Counted from the stretch's first letter, positions 22,598-32,272 are shown. The stretch: DNA of 64,000 nucleotides from Gammaproteobacteria bacterium (GCA_030654835.1 JAURWS010000013.1:1-64000), one strand, 5' to 3'. The notes: generated by a model not told the origin, from the letters alone. Translations and numbers: made by a program.

Positions 22598-24514
22598 TCA
22601 ATCACACATATCCACATAATAATTCGGCACCTGCAGATCAATCGCCTTCTGGGCTCCCTTGATCTGCAGCTGTGACTGGGACAGCTCCAGTCCGTCGCCA
22701 TCCAGCACGTTGTGGTCGAAGCGGTAGATCGGCCCGATCTCACCCGCCGTCGCCGCCGCATCGTAGCGGCGGGAATTCTCCTGCACCGCCTCGTTGCGCT
22801 GCGCGTAAGCCTTCATCCTGTCCTTGCCGTGTTTCTTCTCCAGCATCTTCTGCGTGATATGCGGCGCCAGAATCGAGGCCGTGGCGTTGTTGCCGCCGAA
22901 GCCCTTTGAATTGAGCAGCACAGCATCCATCCCGGTAGTGCCGACGTCGCGGTGCTGCAGCAGGAAGTCCAGGTTGTTCTGATGGACGTCGTCAGCCACG
23001 CGCTCTGTGCTGAGGATGCCGGGGATGATGCCGTACTGCCACAGGCCCAGGCTGCAGGCCAGTTGGTCGCCTGCGGAGCTGGCCAGGGAGTGGCCGATGT
23101 AGGACTTCAGTGCCGCCACGGGCCAGCGCGGAATCTTCCAGTTGGCGGCTATGGTGCTCAAGATGTGGGATTCGGTGACGCGGTTCTGCGGGGTGCCGGT
23201 GCCGTGAGCCTGCACGTAGCTGCGGTGCTGCAGACCAGCCTCGCCGATGACGTTGCGCGTTGCCGCAGCGGCCTTGGCCATGGTGATGTAGTTGCCGACG
23301 CCGGGGCTGGCGATAGACTTCTTGTAGCCATCGGCATTCACGAACACATCGTTCACCGCGCCGAGAATATTGGCACCCAGCTCCAGCGCGAGCTCGTCGT
23401 CGCACAGCACCACATACTGGGCTGACTCAGCCAGCGTGAAGCCGATGTTGTCACCGAACGGGCGGCAGGCACGGGCATGGTCAGGACGCGACAGGTTCTT
23501 GTGCTGGTCCAGGGCGAGCAGCGCCGCATCGTCGGCCAGTGCGCCCATGGTGGCATAACCTTCGATGACTTCGGGGGTAATCGGCGCCTCGCTGGTGCCG
23601 ACAATGACGATGCGATGGGTGCCGGCCTGAATGTCGCGGATACCCTGACGCAGGTTGTAGAGGAAGGTGGCGCAGGCCGCGACATTGGTGCCAGTGGTGC
23701 CCAGATTGCCAAGAATATAGGCATTGATGAAGTCGGCCGGCATCTCCGCGAAACCCAGTGGCAGCTGCTTGGAGCTGACCTTCTTGCCCAGCAGTCTGGC
23801 TTGCAGCATGCCGCCGTTACCGTTGTAATCGAGCTGAGTCATGCAGCTGCCGGCGTAGACGCTGATCTGGTCGGGCGCAACATGGCCGAGGATGGTGTTC
23901 CAGTCAATGCCGAGGGACTGAATAGCGTCGCTGGCGCCGTAGATGGTCATCTGCAGGCCGCGCGGATGGTTGCGTGAGGGGTAGAGTTCCTTGGGGTCAA
24001 ACCCGGTGGGTAACTGTCCCGCGCTGTTGACTTCGGAGCGCATGTAGTTTTCGGTCAGCACCTCCATGGCGCCGGGCACTTCGACACGTACCTGTCCTGG
24101 GCCGTGATCACTGATCTGCCAGTCCAGCGGAATCTCGTCTGGCAGCTGCTGTTTGCGGATCACGAAGCTGAGGGGCTTGTCGGCCTCGGCGTTGAGAGTG
24201 GCGCGTTTGTGGAACAGCACTCGCTCCGGATTGAACAGGTTGTCTTCCAGGCGGCGGATCAGGGTGCCGGATTTCAGTGTGGTGTCGAGGGTTGGCAGCC
24301 AGCTGTCGAGCTGGATGATCTGGCCCTGCGCATCACGCCATGCGCCTTCGGATTTTTTGAGCAGGCCCATGAGGCTGGCCAGGCTGGCACGGGTCTCCAG
24401 TGCATCCTGTGGTTTGAGGGAGTCGAGCACCAGTCTTCGGTAACCATGGTGGGATGATGTCCGCCCGGCCGGGTTGATCCCCCCCATTCCGATGATGACT
24501 GGCAATTTCGACAT
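22598..24514 (-). CDS. fabY: Beta-ketoacyl-ACP synthase FabY
   Basis: 638-aa condensing enzyme that starts fatty-acid synthesis from acetyl-CoA and malonyl-ACP in Pseudomonas; P. aeruginosa FabY is of similar length. Active-site Cys lies in GTNVAACATFLYNLRQG, the two His in VQAHGTGTPQNRV and KSYIGHSLASSAGDQ. The long N-terminal part (1-230) with MGGINPAGRTS is typical of this family and absent from FabB/FabF. ATG 24514 has a strong AGGAGAG site. Confidence 0.93.
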   Translation of the reverse strand: MSKLPVIIGMGGINPAGRTSSHHGYRRLVLDSLKPQDALETRASLASLMGLLKKSEGAWRDAQGQIIQLDSWLPTLDTTLKSGTLIRRLEDNLFNPERVLFHKRATLNAEADKPLSFVIRKQQLPDEIPLDWQISDHGPGQVRVEVPGAMEVLTENYMRSEVNSAGQLPTGFDPKELYPSRNHPRGLQMTIYGASDAIQSLGIDWNTILGHVAPDQISVYAGSCMTQLDYNGNGGMLQARLLGKKVSSKQLPLGFAEMPADFINAYILGNLGTTGTNVAACATFLYNLRQGIRDIQAGTHRIVIVGTSEAPITPEVIEGYATMGALADDAALLALDQHKNLSRPDHARACRPFGDNIGFTLAESAQYVVLCDDELALELGANILGAVNDVFVNADGYKKSIASPGVGNYITMAKAAAATRNVIGEAGLQHRSYVQAHGTGTPQNRVTESHILSTIAANWKIPRWPVAALKSYIGHSLASSAGDQLACSLGLWQYGIIPGILSTERVADDVHQNNLDFLLQHRDVGTTGMDAVLLNSKGFGGNNATASILAPHITQKMLEKKHGKDRMKAYAQRNEAVQENSRRYDAAATAGEIGPIYRFDHNVLDGDGLELSQSQLQIKGAQKAIDLQVPNYYVDMCD

Positions 24515-24694
24515 GACACTCTCCTGTAGGCTGGCTTCTCAAAATTTGCACGTAATACTAAGCATTCGTGTCCGTACGAACTAGGTCATATTGGACATTG
24601 TAAGTGGCATTCTGGCCATTGCCGTGCCGGGTAGTGCCAGCTTCGACAACCTCCGGTACTATTTGCGCAAGCGCCGATATCCAACGAGCCTCGC

Positions 24695-25231
24695 ATGACA
24701 GATCATCGCTTTACCGAACGTGTGCAACAGATTCACCGGGAGCTGGGAATTCCGGAGGATTACGCTCGGAGCACGCCCCTGACTCTGCAACCGGAGCCGC
24801 CGGAGCTAGCTCTGTGTGAACCCGATTATTACGGTCGCGAGCAACGTCTTGCTCCGTCGGCACTGGCTGCGTGGCACGCGATGCGAGACAGGGCAGGGGC
24901 GGATGGCGTCACACTGTTCCTGATTTCGGCATTTCGCAGCGCGGACTATCAGGCCCAGCTGATTAGCCGGAAGATTGAGGCGGGGCGGACCATCGCCGAG
25001 ATACTGTGCGTGAACACCGCCCCTGGTTACAGCGAGCACCACACCGGGCGCGCCATCGACATCGGCACTGTCGATTGCCCTGCGCTGGAAGAAGCGTTCG
25101 AGGCCACGTCGGCCTTTGCCTGGCTGCAAGACCATGCCGTTGAATTTGGCTTTGTGCTCTCGTATCCGCGTGGCAACTCGTGTGGCATCAGCTACGAACC
25201 GTGGCACTGGTGTTTTCACGCAGAAACCTGA
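24695..25231 (+). CDS. M15-family D-alanyl-D-alanine carboxypeptidase (VanY-like)
   Basis: 178-aa metallopeptidase. Zinc-binding motifs are TAPGYSEHHTGRAIDIG (about 109-125) and YEPWHWCFH at the end, with LISAFRSADYQAQL upstream. It would trim the terminal D-Ala of peptidoglycan stem peptides. No signal peptide is seen, so either it is cytoplasmic, acting on precursors or recycled peptides, or it is exported by another route. Confidence 0.88.
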   Translation: MTDHRFTERVQQIHRELGIPEDYARSTPLTLQPEPPELALCEPDYYGREQRLAPSALAAWHAMRDRAGADGVTLFLISAFRSADYQAQLISRKIEAGRTIAEILCVNTAPGYSEHHTGRAIDIGTVDCPALEEAFEATSAFAWLQDHAVEFGFVLSYPRGNSCGISYEPWHWCFHAET

Positions 25232-25364
25232 AATACCCTTGATTTGAAGCTCGTCATTGCCAGCTCAGCGAAAAGGGGCAACCGGCACTTCAGCCTCAGC
25301 ACTTTCCGTCGATAACAATTCCAACAGAGGCACGAGCTGTATTCGTATAGGAAATCGCCACACC

Positions 25365-26039
25365 ATGAATTTCGATGATCTGCGCCTCGCCTCCGGTACC
25401 GTCATTCAATTGCAGTTCATTGACGATTCCCGCGAACGCTATCCCTCGCGCTTGATAGGGCACTTGGAGGGGCGCAGCATTCTGGTGACCCATCCCGTAA
25501 TGGATGGGCATCTGCTGCGTATTCGCAATGGCCAGCGCGTGATTGCACGGGCAATGACGAGCAGTGCGGCGATGGCTTTTACCTCTCATGTGGAGGTGCT
25601 CTGTTCCACTCCCTACCCTTATCTGCATCTCACTTACCCGGACACGATCAGCATGAACAGAGTTCGCTGTTCGCCACGCATTTCCGTGTCTATGGACATC
25701 AGCATTACGAATCTCTCTGAGATCCCTCGTTCTGGAGAGAAGCTGGCGAGACTGCTCGATATCAGTCCAACCGGCGCGCGTCTGGAAGCCAATGCCAGCA
25801 GCGTGAAGGTCGGTGATCATATTTCACTGGAAGGCTTGTTCCGGCTCAGTGACATCGAAAGAACCGTGAGCCTGCCGGGTCTGGTGCGTGCCAGGGTTGC
25901 GGGATCGGCGTCACAGACAGGCTCAGTGCAGGCAAGCGATCACGCCGTTTATGGTGTTGAATTTCAATCTATTTCCGAAGACGTTCGCTTGTTTCTGCAT
26001 GCCTTTGTCTATCAGCAAATGATCGAAGGAAGTGCCTGA
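25365..26039 (+). CDS. PilZ-domain protein (YcgR-like)
   Basis: 224-aa protein with a YcgR-like N-terminal half (about 1-105) and a C-terminal PilZ domain. The c-di-GMP motifs are RCSPRIS (RxxxR, near 110) and LLDISPTGARLEA (DxSxxG, near 143). It probably couples c-di-GMP to motility or envelope functions. The start at 25365 (MNFDDLRLASG) replaces a 36-aa longer ORF. No flagellar genes are nearby. Confidence 0.85.
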   Translation: MNFDDLRLASGTVIQLQFIDDSRERYPSRLIGHLEGRSILVTHPVMDGHLLRIRNGQRVIARAMTSSAAMAFTSHVEVLCSTPYPYLHLTYPDTISMNRVRCSPRISVSMDISITNLSEIPRSGEKLARLLDISPTGARLEANASSVKVGDHISLEGLFRLSDIERTVSLPGLVRARVAGSASQTGSVQASDHAVYGVEFQSISEDVRLFLHAFVYQQMIEGSA

Positions 26040-26150
26040 TTTCGGCCACATTTGCGCTCGTTCTCTGCCGCGAAAAAGCGACAAAACACCCTTAGACAAA
26101 ACTTTTTTATTGGGGTAGTCTTGAATCGTAAGCAGTAGGAAGGAGATTGA

Positions 26151-27185
26151 ATGCACACCGCACGACTCGCTACACGCTCGACTCTGCTGGTGCTTCTTGC
26201 CCTGACATTTGTGGACAGGGGATATGCTCAGGAGCCGCAGATCGACTTTCCGGAATGGCTGGCTGCCTTGATCGTCGAGGCCAGAGAGCGGGGTGTACGT
26301 GAGGAAATCATCGAGCAGGCGCTGAGCTCCGTTACCCCTATTCCCCAGGTCATTGACAACGACCGCAATCAGGCAGAATTCAAAGAAACCTTCGAGGAAT
26401 ACCTCGTTAAACGTGTGACGCCCTGGCGTATCGACACGGGACGTGCACGTCTGCGCGAAAATCGTGAAGTGCTGACTCGCGTCGGCGAACAGTACGGTGT
26501 GGACCCGCGCTTCATCGTCGCGTTCTGGGGCGTGGAGACGAACTTCGGCAGCTTTACCGGTGGCACTGATGTGATTCGTGCGCTGGTCACGCTCGCTTAC
26601 GACCCGCGCCGTGCCACGTATTTCCGTCGCGAATTGCTCAGCGCGCTGCAGATTTTGAACGAGGGCCACATCACCCACGCAGACATGAAGGGGTCGTGGG
26701 CTGGTGCGATGGGGCAGAGTCAATTCATGCCGTCGAGTTTTCTGCAGTATGCACAGGATTTCGACGGCGACGGTAAACGCGACATCTGGAACAGCAAGGC
26801 CGATGTGTTTGCCTCCATCGCGCAATATCTGAAGGCCGCCAACTGGGACGATGCTCAAACCTGGGGGCGCGAAGTGAAACTGCCTGCTGATTATCACGCA
26901 CGTGCCGAGCAGTGGCGACAGCCGCCAACTGATTATTCATGCAGCGTATTGCGTAACCACACGGTACAGTTGTCATTGCAGCAGTGGCAGGAAATAGGCG
27001 TGCGCCGTGCCGATGGGTCGGACCTGCCGACCAACGATCTGCTCGCGTCGATCGTGCTGCCCGATGGCGAAGGGGGCAGGGCGTTTCTGACCTACGGGAA
27101 TTTCCGCACCATTCTGAGTTACAACTGCGCCAATAATTATGCGCTGTCGATTGGTCATCTTGCTGACAGCTTCAGAGGTTACTGA
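26151..27185 (+). CDS. Lytic murein transglycosylase, MltB family
   Basis: 344-aa secreted enzyme that cleaves glycan strands of peptidoglycan. A signal peptide (about 1-26, ending YAQ) is followed by the catalytic domain with Glu in VAFWGVETNFG, AGAMGQSQFMPSSF and the DFDGDGKRDIW loop. There is no lipobox, so it is soluble periplasmic, unlike E. coli MltB. A strong AAGGAG site precedes the ATG. The mltB gene usually seen between rodA and rlpA in Pseudomonas is missing from that position here. Confidence 0.9.
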   Translation: MHTARLATRSTLLVLLALTFVDRGYAQEPQIDFPEWLAALIVEARERGVREEIIEQALSSVTPIPQVIDNDRNQAEFKETFEEYLVKRVTPWRIDTGRARLRENREVLTRVGEQYGVDPRFIVAFWGVETNFGSFTGGTDVIRALVTLAYDPRRATYFRRELLSALQILNEGHITHADMKGSWAGAMGQSQFMPSSFLQYAQDFDGDGKRDIWNSKADVFASIAQYLKAANWDDAQTWGREVKLPADYHARAEQWRQPPTDYSCSVLRNHTVQLSLQQWQEIGVRRADGSDLPTNDLLASIVLPDGEGGRAFLTYGNFRTILSYNCANNYALSIGHLADSFRGY

Positions 27186-27286
27186 TAGAAAGGTTTGACC
27201 AGCACTTTAAATCAACAGAGGAGGGCCCACATAGAAATAGAGAGAATATAAATCAACGAATCACGATAACAAGGAGACCATAGTTT

Positions 27287-27715
27287 ATGCCTAATGCATT
27301 CCAAGTTGTTTATCACAATATTGATCAATCAACCGCCTTGTCAGAGAAAGTTGCCAAGCGCATCGAGAAATTACAACGCTTCAGCAACGACATCATCGGT
27401 GGTCGCATCGTGCTGGATTCTCCGCACAATAATCATCAGAAGGGTAAAGTCTTCAGTGTCACCCTCGAGATCCATACCTCTGGCAAAGAGGTCATCGTCA
27501 AGCAGGATCAGCACGACAGAGCGGCGCACGAAGATATCTATGTTGCCGTCCGCGATGCCTTCAATGCCGCAGAGCGACAATTGAAATCCCTGGGCCGCAA
27601 CCCGCGCAAGAGTACCCTTGCCGCAGAGAATTTTGCAGTGCTCCCGGAGACCGCTGAGGACGATACGGACGACCTCGATCAGGACGATGAAGAACTGGTC
27701 ACGCGCGTGGCATAA
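27287..27715 (+). CDS. HPF/RaiA-family ribosome hibernation factor
   Basis: 142-aa protein with an S30AE-type beta-alpha fold (1-105: MPNAFQVVYHNIDQSTALSE, KEVIVKQDQHDRAAHEDIYV, DAFNAAERQLKS) and an acidic tail (EDDTDDLDQDDEE). Such factors bind the 30S decoding region in stationary phase. It is shorter than long HPF (about 180 aa), has no dimerisation domain and carries a longer acidic tail than RaiA. AAGGAGA precedes the ATG. Confidence 0.85.
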   Translation: MPNAFQVVYHNIDQSTALSEKVAKRIEKLQRFSNDIIGGRIVLDSPHNNHQKGKVFSVTLEIHTSGKEVIVKQDQHDRAAHEDIYVAVRDAFNAAERQLKSLGRNPRKSTLAAENFAVLPETAEDDTDDLDQDDEELVTRVA

Positions 27716-27744
27716 CCCGCCAATTACACTTTCGGAAACTTTTC

Positions 27745-27999
27745 ATGGCACTAAGTCAGCAGGACAGAACTGAACTCGAGGCAGCAGCGTTTCGGCGCCT
27801 GCTGCAGCATCTCGACGACAACAAGGATGTGCAGAACATCGACCTCATGAATCTCGCCGGCTTCTGCCGCAACTGTCTCGCGAAATGGTATGCAGCGGCG
27901 GCGCAGGAGAAGGGGCTTGAGGTCGACTACGATCAGGCGAGAGAGATTGTCTACGGCATGCCATATGCTGAGTGGAAGGAAAAGTTCCAAAAGCCCTGA
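27745..27999 (+). CDS. DUF1244 family protein
   Basis: 84-aa small cytoplasmic protein matching DUF1244, with the conserved LMNLAGFCRNCLAKWYAAAAQ and the ending YGMPYAEWKEKFQ. The two close cysteines could bind a metal. Function unknown. It starts 29 bases after the HPF gene, probably in the same transcript. Confidence 0.88.
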   Translation: MALSQQDRTELEAAAFRRLLQHLDDNKDVQNIDLMNLAGFCRNCLAKWYAAAAQEKGLEVDYDQAREIVYGMPYAEWKEKFQKP

Positions 28000-28011
28000 A
28001 GAACCCCTGAC

Positions 28012-28088
28012 TGTGGGAGCCTGCCTGCAGGCGATTTCTTGATGCAACTACTGCGCATTGAGATATCGCCTGCAGGCAGGCTCCCACA
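28012..28088. repeat. Paired REP element, CTGCCTGCAGG type
   Basis: TGTGGGAGCCTGCCTGCAGG and its inverted copy CCTGCAGGCAGGCTCCCACA bracket a 30-base centre. It shares the GTGGGAGC head with the G+C-rich REP pairs but has a different stem. It sits between convergent genes. Confidence 0.9.
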
Positions 28089-28104
28089 CGGGCGGCCCCT
28101 GGAT

Positions 28105-29097
28105 TTAGCCTGACTCCACGTTGAAGAGCTTGTTACGCACCAAATGCCTGTACTCATTGGGCGTGATGGTGTTGATGCGCTTGAACAATGACGAGAAATA
28201 ACTGGTGTCCTGATAGCCCACCGCGAACGCGATTTCCGCGATACTCAGATTGCTGAGCTTCAACAGAGCCTTGGCCTGCTCCAGCCGCACTTCCTGCAGG
28301 TACTGCAGAGGCGTCTTGCCAGCAGCGTGCCGGAAGCGACGATTGAAAGAGCGCACGCTGATATCGAAGCGCTTCGCCAACTCCTGCAGTTGCACATCGC
28401 GCTGATAATTTTTCTGCAGCCATTCCTGAATCTTGATGATCTGCTCGTCGTGATGCGTGTTCTTCTCCTCGCTTGCCAGCAGCATCGACTCATACGAGCG
28501 CTTCAATTCGTGGGTGAAGTGGTGCGCGACTTCATCCGCTGCCTCGGCTGTGAACAGCATCTCCACGAAGTGCAGCATCACATCGCGTACCGCGTTCACG
28601 CTGCCTGTACAGTAAAGGCGGTCGGCGTGAGTGATGAAGCGTTTGCGCTGCAATTTGACGCGCGGATAGCGCTTCTGGAAGTCGTCGAAATAGTACCAAT
28701 GCGTGGTAGCGTTGCGTCCGTCCAGCAGGCCGGCTTCTGCCAGAAAATAACTGCCGGTACCCACGCTGCAAATGGTCGCCCCTTGCGCGTGCTGAGCGGC
28801 CAGCCACGCGGTGATTGATGGGTGGCTTCTGACGATGGCATTGGGGTTGCCCCACAAGGCCGGCACGAAAATCAGATCGGTCCGGGTGATGTCGGTGATG
28901 CTGGCGGAGGGTTGAATGCCGATGCCTCCACTCATGGTCACGGGCGCGCCATTGTGGCTGGCGACCACGAAGCTGCGTCGCTCCGCACGTTTGTTGCGAA
29001 TGCGTGTGATGACGTCGGCCGCGTGCAGCATCTCCAGCGGAATGGTGATGCTGGAGGCGAGTGCGTCATCGATGGCCAGAATGGTGGCGTGTCTCAC
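28105..29097 (-). CDS. GlxA-type AraC-family transcriptional regulator
   Basis: 330-aa regulator with a DJ-1/PfpI-like domain (1-185: LIFVPALWGNPNAIV, ICSVGTGSYFLAEAGLL) and an AraC HTH domain (about 230-325: IQEWLQKNYQRDVQLQELAKRF, then GYQDTSYFSSLFKRIN). GlxA relatives control amine and amino-acid catabolism, but no target is evident here. The GTG start overlaps the greB stop by 4 nt. Confidence 0.88.
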   Translation of the reverse strand: MRHATILAIDDALASSITIPLEMLHAADVITRIRNKRAERRSFVVASHNGAPVTMSGGIGIQPSASITDITRTDLIFVPALWGNPNAIVRSHPSITAWLAAQHAQGATICSVGTGSYFLAEAGLLDGRNATTHWYYFDDFQKRYPRVKLQRKRFITHADRLYCTGSVNAVRDVMLHFVEMLFTAEAADEVAHHFTHELKRSYESMLLASEEKNTHHDEQIIKIQEWLQKNYQRDVQLQELAKRFDISVRSFNRRFRHAAGKTPLQYLQEVRLEQAKALLKLSNLSIAEIAFAVGYQDTSYFSSLFKRINTITPNEYRHLVRNKLFNVESG

Positions 29098-29600
29098 GAG
29101 ATTCCCGTGTATTCAACATCCAGTACATACCAGCTGCGCAATCCGCCGGGCGTGGATATCTCCACCTCGCTGCCCGCAGGTTTGCCGAGCAGCGCCCTGC
29201 CCAGAGGAGCGTCCACGCTGATGTAACCGGGTTGATCTCCAATTTCGTCTCTGCCCACAAGTCGATAGTGATGTTCTACGCCGTCGTCATCTTCGATGCG
29301 CACATAGGCGCCGAAGTAGATGCGGCTCGTATCGGCAGGAGGCTTGTCGACGATCGTCAATACTTCGAGACGCTTGCTCAGATGGCGGACGCGCCTGTCG
29401 ATCTCCCGCAGGCGTTTCTTGCCGTAGATGTACTCGGCATTCTCCGAACGATCCCCCAGCGCGGCAGCATCACTGACAGACTGCGTGACCGTCGGGCGTT
29501 CTACCTTCCACAGATAGTTCAGCTCGTCACGCAGGCGTTTCTCGCCCTCGGCGGTGATGTAGTTGGAAATACTGGGGAGAGGTTTTTTTTCGGCTGACAT
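29094..29600 (-). CDS. greB: Transcription elongation factor GreB
   Basis: 168-aa factor that stimulates transcript cleavage by backtracked RNA polymerase. An N-terminal coiled coil has the acidic tip GDRSENAEYIYGKKRLREID, then a C-terminal FKBP-like domain (PLGRALLGKPAGSEVEI). The YIYGKKRLREIDRR after the tip separates GreB from GreA. It overlaps the following AraC-type gene. Confidence 0.95.
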   Translation of the reverse strand: MSAEKKPLPSISNYITAEGEKRLRDELNYLWKVERPTVTQSVSDAAALGDRSENAEYIYGKKRLREIDRRVRHLSKRLEVLTIVDKPPADTSRIYFGAYVRIEDDDGVEHHYRLVGRDEIGDQPGYISVDAPLGRALLGKPAGSEVEISTPGGLRSWYVLDVEYTGIS

Positions 29601-29681
29601 GTGGTGCTTATCCGGGGCTCATAAGAGGTATTTGTGCAAAGCACCATAGCCGATTTTGCAGGGCGTGGCACCAGTGACTTA

Positions 29682-30785
29682 TCAGCGTTGCTCCAGGCGC
29701 AGGGGCAGCTGGCGGCTGCGGGGGTTGTTCGTGAAGGCCGCCGTCGCCGATGAGGAACCGATGGGTTCCAGTTTGACGCCCAACCCGAGCAGGCGCACCG
29801 GGCGATTGCCGCGGGCATAGCCCTCTGTGCACAGGGCGATGTAGCCCTCCAGGTCGGTTTCACAGGAAATGGCTTCCACTGTGGTGGTGACAAAATCCTC
29901 AAACTTGATCTTCATGTATTTCTTGCTGATGCGGTATTCGTCCTCGACCCGGCGCAGCCGCTGCAGCAGTTGTTCATGCAGTTCCGGCAGGCGCTCCAGA
30001 CACGCTGCCAGTGACGGCAGATCGGTAACATAGGTATTCTCGACGCTGAGGGATTTGCGGGTCCGGTCCGTCGACACCTCGCGTTCGTCGATACCTCGGC
30101 ACAGTCTGTAGAGGCCAGTGCCAAAGCTGCCGAACTGGGCGACGAGGTCGATTTCACTGAGCTCGCGCAGGTCGGCACAGGTCTGAATGCCCAGAGCGTG
30201 CAGGCGTCCGGCCGTGACCTTGCCGACGCCAAAGAGTTTCTTCACGGGTAGAGCCCTGACGAAGGCGTCTACCTCCTCAGGTTTGACGACAAACTGGCCG
30301 TCCGGTTTGTTCCAGTCGCTGGCCACCTTGGCGATGAATTTGTTGGGAGCGATGCCGGCAGATAACGTGATGCCAACTTCCTCGCGGACCCGGCGACGGA
30401 TCTCCTGAGCAATCAGGGTGGCGCTGCCGTGACAGGCCGTGGCATGAGTGACGTCAAGATAAGCCTCATCAAGAGAGAGCGGCTCAATCAGCGCGGTGTA
30501 ATCACGAAAGATGGCATGCACGGCAGAGGAGGCCTCGCGATACTTGTCCATGCGCGGAAAGATCACGATCAGTTGCGGGCATTGCCGCAGGGCGGTCGCC
30601 ATCGGCATGGCGGAATGAATACCGAACTTGCGGGCCTCGTAATTACAAGTCGCGACGACGCCGCGCTGCTGCGGACTGCCGCCGACGGCCACAGGCAGGC
30701 CGACCAGCGCGGGATTGTCGCGGGTTTCGATGGCTGCGTAAAAGCAGTCACAGTCGGCGTGGATGATTTTGCGGGAAGCGCTCAT
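29682..30785 (-). CDS. dinB: DNA polymerase IV
   Basis: 367-aa Y-family translesion polymerase. Catalytic residues lie in IIHADCDCFYAAIE and LSLDEAYLDVT; FGVGKVTAGRL is the helix-hairpin-helix, and a little-finger domain follows (from about 240). The C-terminus lacks the usual beta-clamp peptide QxxLxLF but ends RSRQLPLRLEQR, which contains QLPL as a possible substitute. The start at 30785 gives MSASRKIIHADCDCF; no strong ribosome site is seen. Confidence 0.94.
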   Translation of the reverse strand: MSASRKIIHADCDCFYAAIETRDNPALVGLPVAVGGSPQQRGVVATCNYEARKFGIHSAMPMATALRQCPQLIVIFPRMDKYREASSAVHAIFRDYTALIEPLSLDEAYLDVTHATACHGSATLIAQEIRRRVREEVGITLSAGIAPNKFIAKVASDWNKPDGQFVVKPEEVDAFVRALPVKKLFGVGKVTAGRLHALGIQTCADLRELSEIDLVAQFGSFGTGLYRLCRGIDEREVSTDRTRKSLSVENTYVTDLPSLAACLERLPELHEQLLQRLRRVEDEYRISKKYMKIKFEDFVTTTVEAISCETDLEGYIALCTEGYARGNRPVRLLGLGVKLEPIGSSSATAAFTNNPRSRQLPLRLEQR

Positions 30786-30808
30786 GGGCGCCATTGTATT
30801 CGAAAGCA

Positions 30809-30877
30809 TGTGGGAGCGGGCCTTGCCCGCGATGGGGCGTAGCACACAGTCAATCGCGGGCAAGGCCCGCTCCCACA
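30809..30877. repeat. Paired REP element, G+C-rich type
   Basis: TGTGGGAGCGGGCCTTGCCC and its inverted partner GGGCAAGGCCCGCTCCCACA are separated by about 20 bases, between dinB and serC. Confidence 0.9.
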
Positions 30878-30888
30878 GGGTGTACGGA

Positions 30889-31977
30889 TCAGCCGTTGCG
30901 CTTCTCGAAGTCTTTCATGAAGTCCACCAGCTTCTGGCAGCCTTCCACCGGCATCGCGTTGTAGATGGAGGCGCGGATGCCGCCGACCAGACGGTGACCC
31001 TTCAGTGCATACAGGCCCTGCTTGTTGGCTTCGCTGACGAAGGTGTCGGTCAGCTCGGGCTTGGCGATGTTGAAGGTCACGTTCATCACGGAGCGGTGAT
31101 CCTTGTGGGCAGAGCCGATGTAGAAGTCGGTGCTGTCGATGGCATCATAGATCAGCTTGGCTTTCTTCTCGTTCTGAACCTGGATGGCATCCACACCGCC
31201 TTGTTCTTTCAGCCATTCCAGCACCAGCATCATCATGTAGATGGCAAAGGTGTTGTTGGTGTTGTAGAGCGAATGGTTCTTCGCATACACGGAGTAGTCG
31301 AGCAGCGAAGGCGTGTACGGCAGCGCGTGGCCGAGCAGATCCTCGCGGATCAGCACCAGTGCCATGCCGGCCGGGCCAAGGTTCTTTTGCAGGCCGGCGA
31401 AGATCACGCCGAACTGATTGTAGTCGAGCTTGCGTGACAGCAGCTCGGAGGTCATGTCCGCCACCAGCGGGATGCTGCCGGTGTCGGGGAACTGCTGCCA
31501 GCGGGTACCGAAAATGGTGTTGTTGCTGGTGATGTGCACGTAGGACGTGTCGGCATCCAGCGCTTGCGGATCGAAGGCGGGGATGCGGTCGTAGTTGGTC
31601 GCTTCGCTGGTGGCGGCGCAGATCACGTTGCCAAAGCGAGAAGCTTCTTTGCGGGCCAGCATGGCGAAGTTGCCGGAGTCGACATAGGCGGCCTTGTGCG
31701 CGGGCTTCAGGTTCAGCAGGTTCAACGGGATGGCAGAGAACTGCATCTGCGCACCGCCGTGGACGTACAGAATCTTGTAGTTGTCGGGTATGCCGGAGAG
31801 CTCTTTGAACAGAGCGTCGGTTTTGTCGATGACGGCATCGAATTCCTTGCAGCGGTGGCTGATCTCGATGAGACCGGCGCCCATGCCTCGGAAGTCGAGG
31901 AATTCGTCGCGAGCTTTCTCCATTACAGACGTTGGCAACATGGCCGGGCCGGCCCCGAAGTTAAATACGCGTGTCAT
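30889..31977 (-). CDS. serC: Phosphoserine aminotransferase
   Basis: 362-aa class V, PLP-dependent enzyme converting 3-phosphohydroxypyruvate to phosphoserine, also used in pyridoxine synthesis. Features: VFNFGAGPAMLPTSV, SHRCKEFD, and the PLP lysine in FGVIFAGLQKNLGPAGMAL. The ATG at 31977 has an AGGAAA site and is 80 codons downstream of the track's start, which runs into the inverted-repeat region. It follows serA on the same strand. Confidence 0.96.
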   Translation of the reverse strand: MTRVFNFGAGPAMLPTSVMEKARDEFLDFRGMGAGLIEISHRCKEFDAVIDKTDALFKELSGIPDNYKILYVHGGAQMQFSAIPLNLLNLKPAHKAAYVDSGNFAMLARKEASRFGNVICAATSEATNYDRIPAFDPQALDADTSYVHITSNNTIFGTRWQQFPDTGSIPLVADMTSELLSRKLDYNQFGVIFAGLQKNLGPAGMALVLIREDLLGHALPYTPSLLDYSVYAKNHSLYNTNNTFAIYMMMLVLEWLKEQGGVDAIQVQNEKKAKLIYDAIDSTDFYIGSAHKDHRSVMNVTFNIAKPELTDTFVSEANKQGLYALKGHRLVGGIRASIYNAMPVEGCQKLVDFMKDFEKRNG

Positions 31978-32038
31978 AGTGGTTTCCTGGGTTACTAGTT
32001 TAAAAACTGGTTTGGGCTTGGTGGCGTGGGGCAAGAGC

Positions 32039-32165
32039 GCGGGGTTGGCAGGGGTGTGGGGTTGGCAGGTGTGACACGCCGTGAACCCATCCATGGGGGC
32101 TCGCCTTCGCCATCCATGGCTCAGGACGGTCACACCTGCCAACCCCACACCCCTGCCAACCCCGC
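32039..32165. repeat. Modular inverted repeat 1
   Basis: Perfect 37-nt arms (32039-32075 and 32129-32165) enclose a 53-base loop. The arms contain two GGGGTTGGCAGG units 17 bases apart. The 63-base core (32071-32133) recurs inverted at 32298-32360. It lies in the 418-base gap between serA and serC. Confidence 0.9.
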
Positions 32166-32272
32166 ACTCCTGCCCCCTCAAGTCCAGTGGCAGCGTTTGG
32201 CTGCGGGCGTACTGCAATGTTGTTTTGTGCTTGCTCTTCAGTGGCAGCCTGCCGATTACTGATGAGCTTCGA

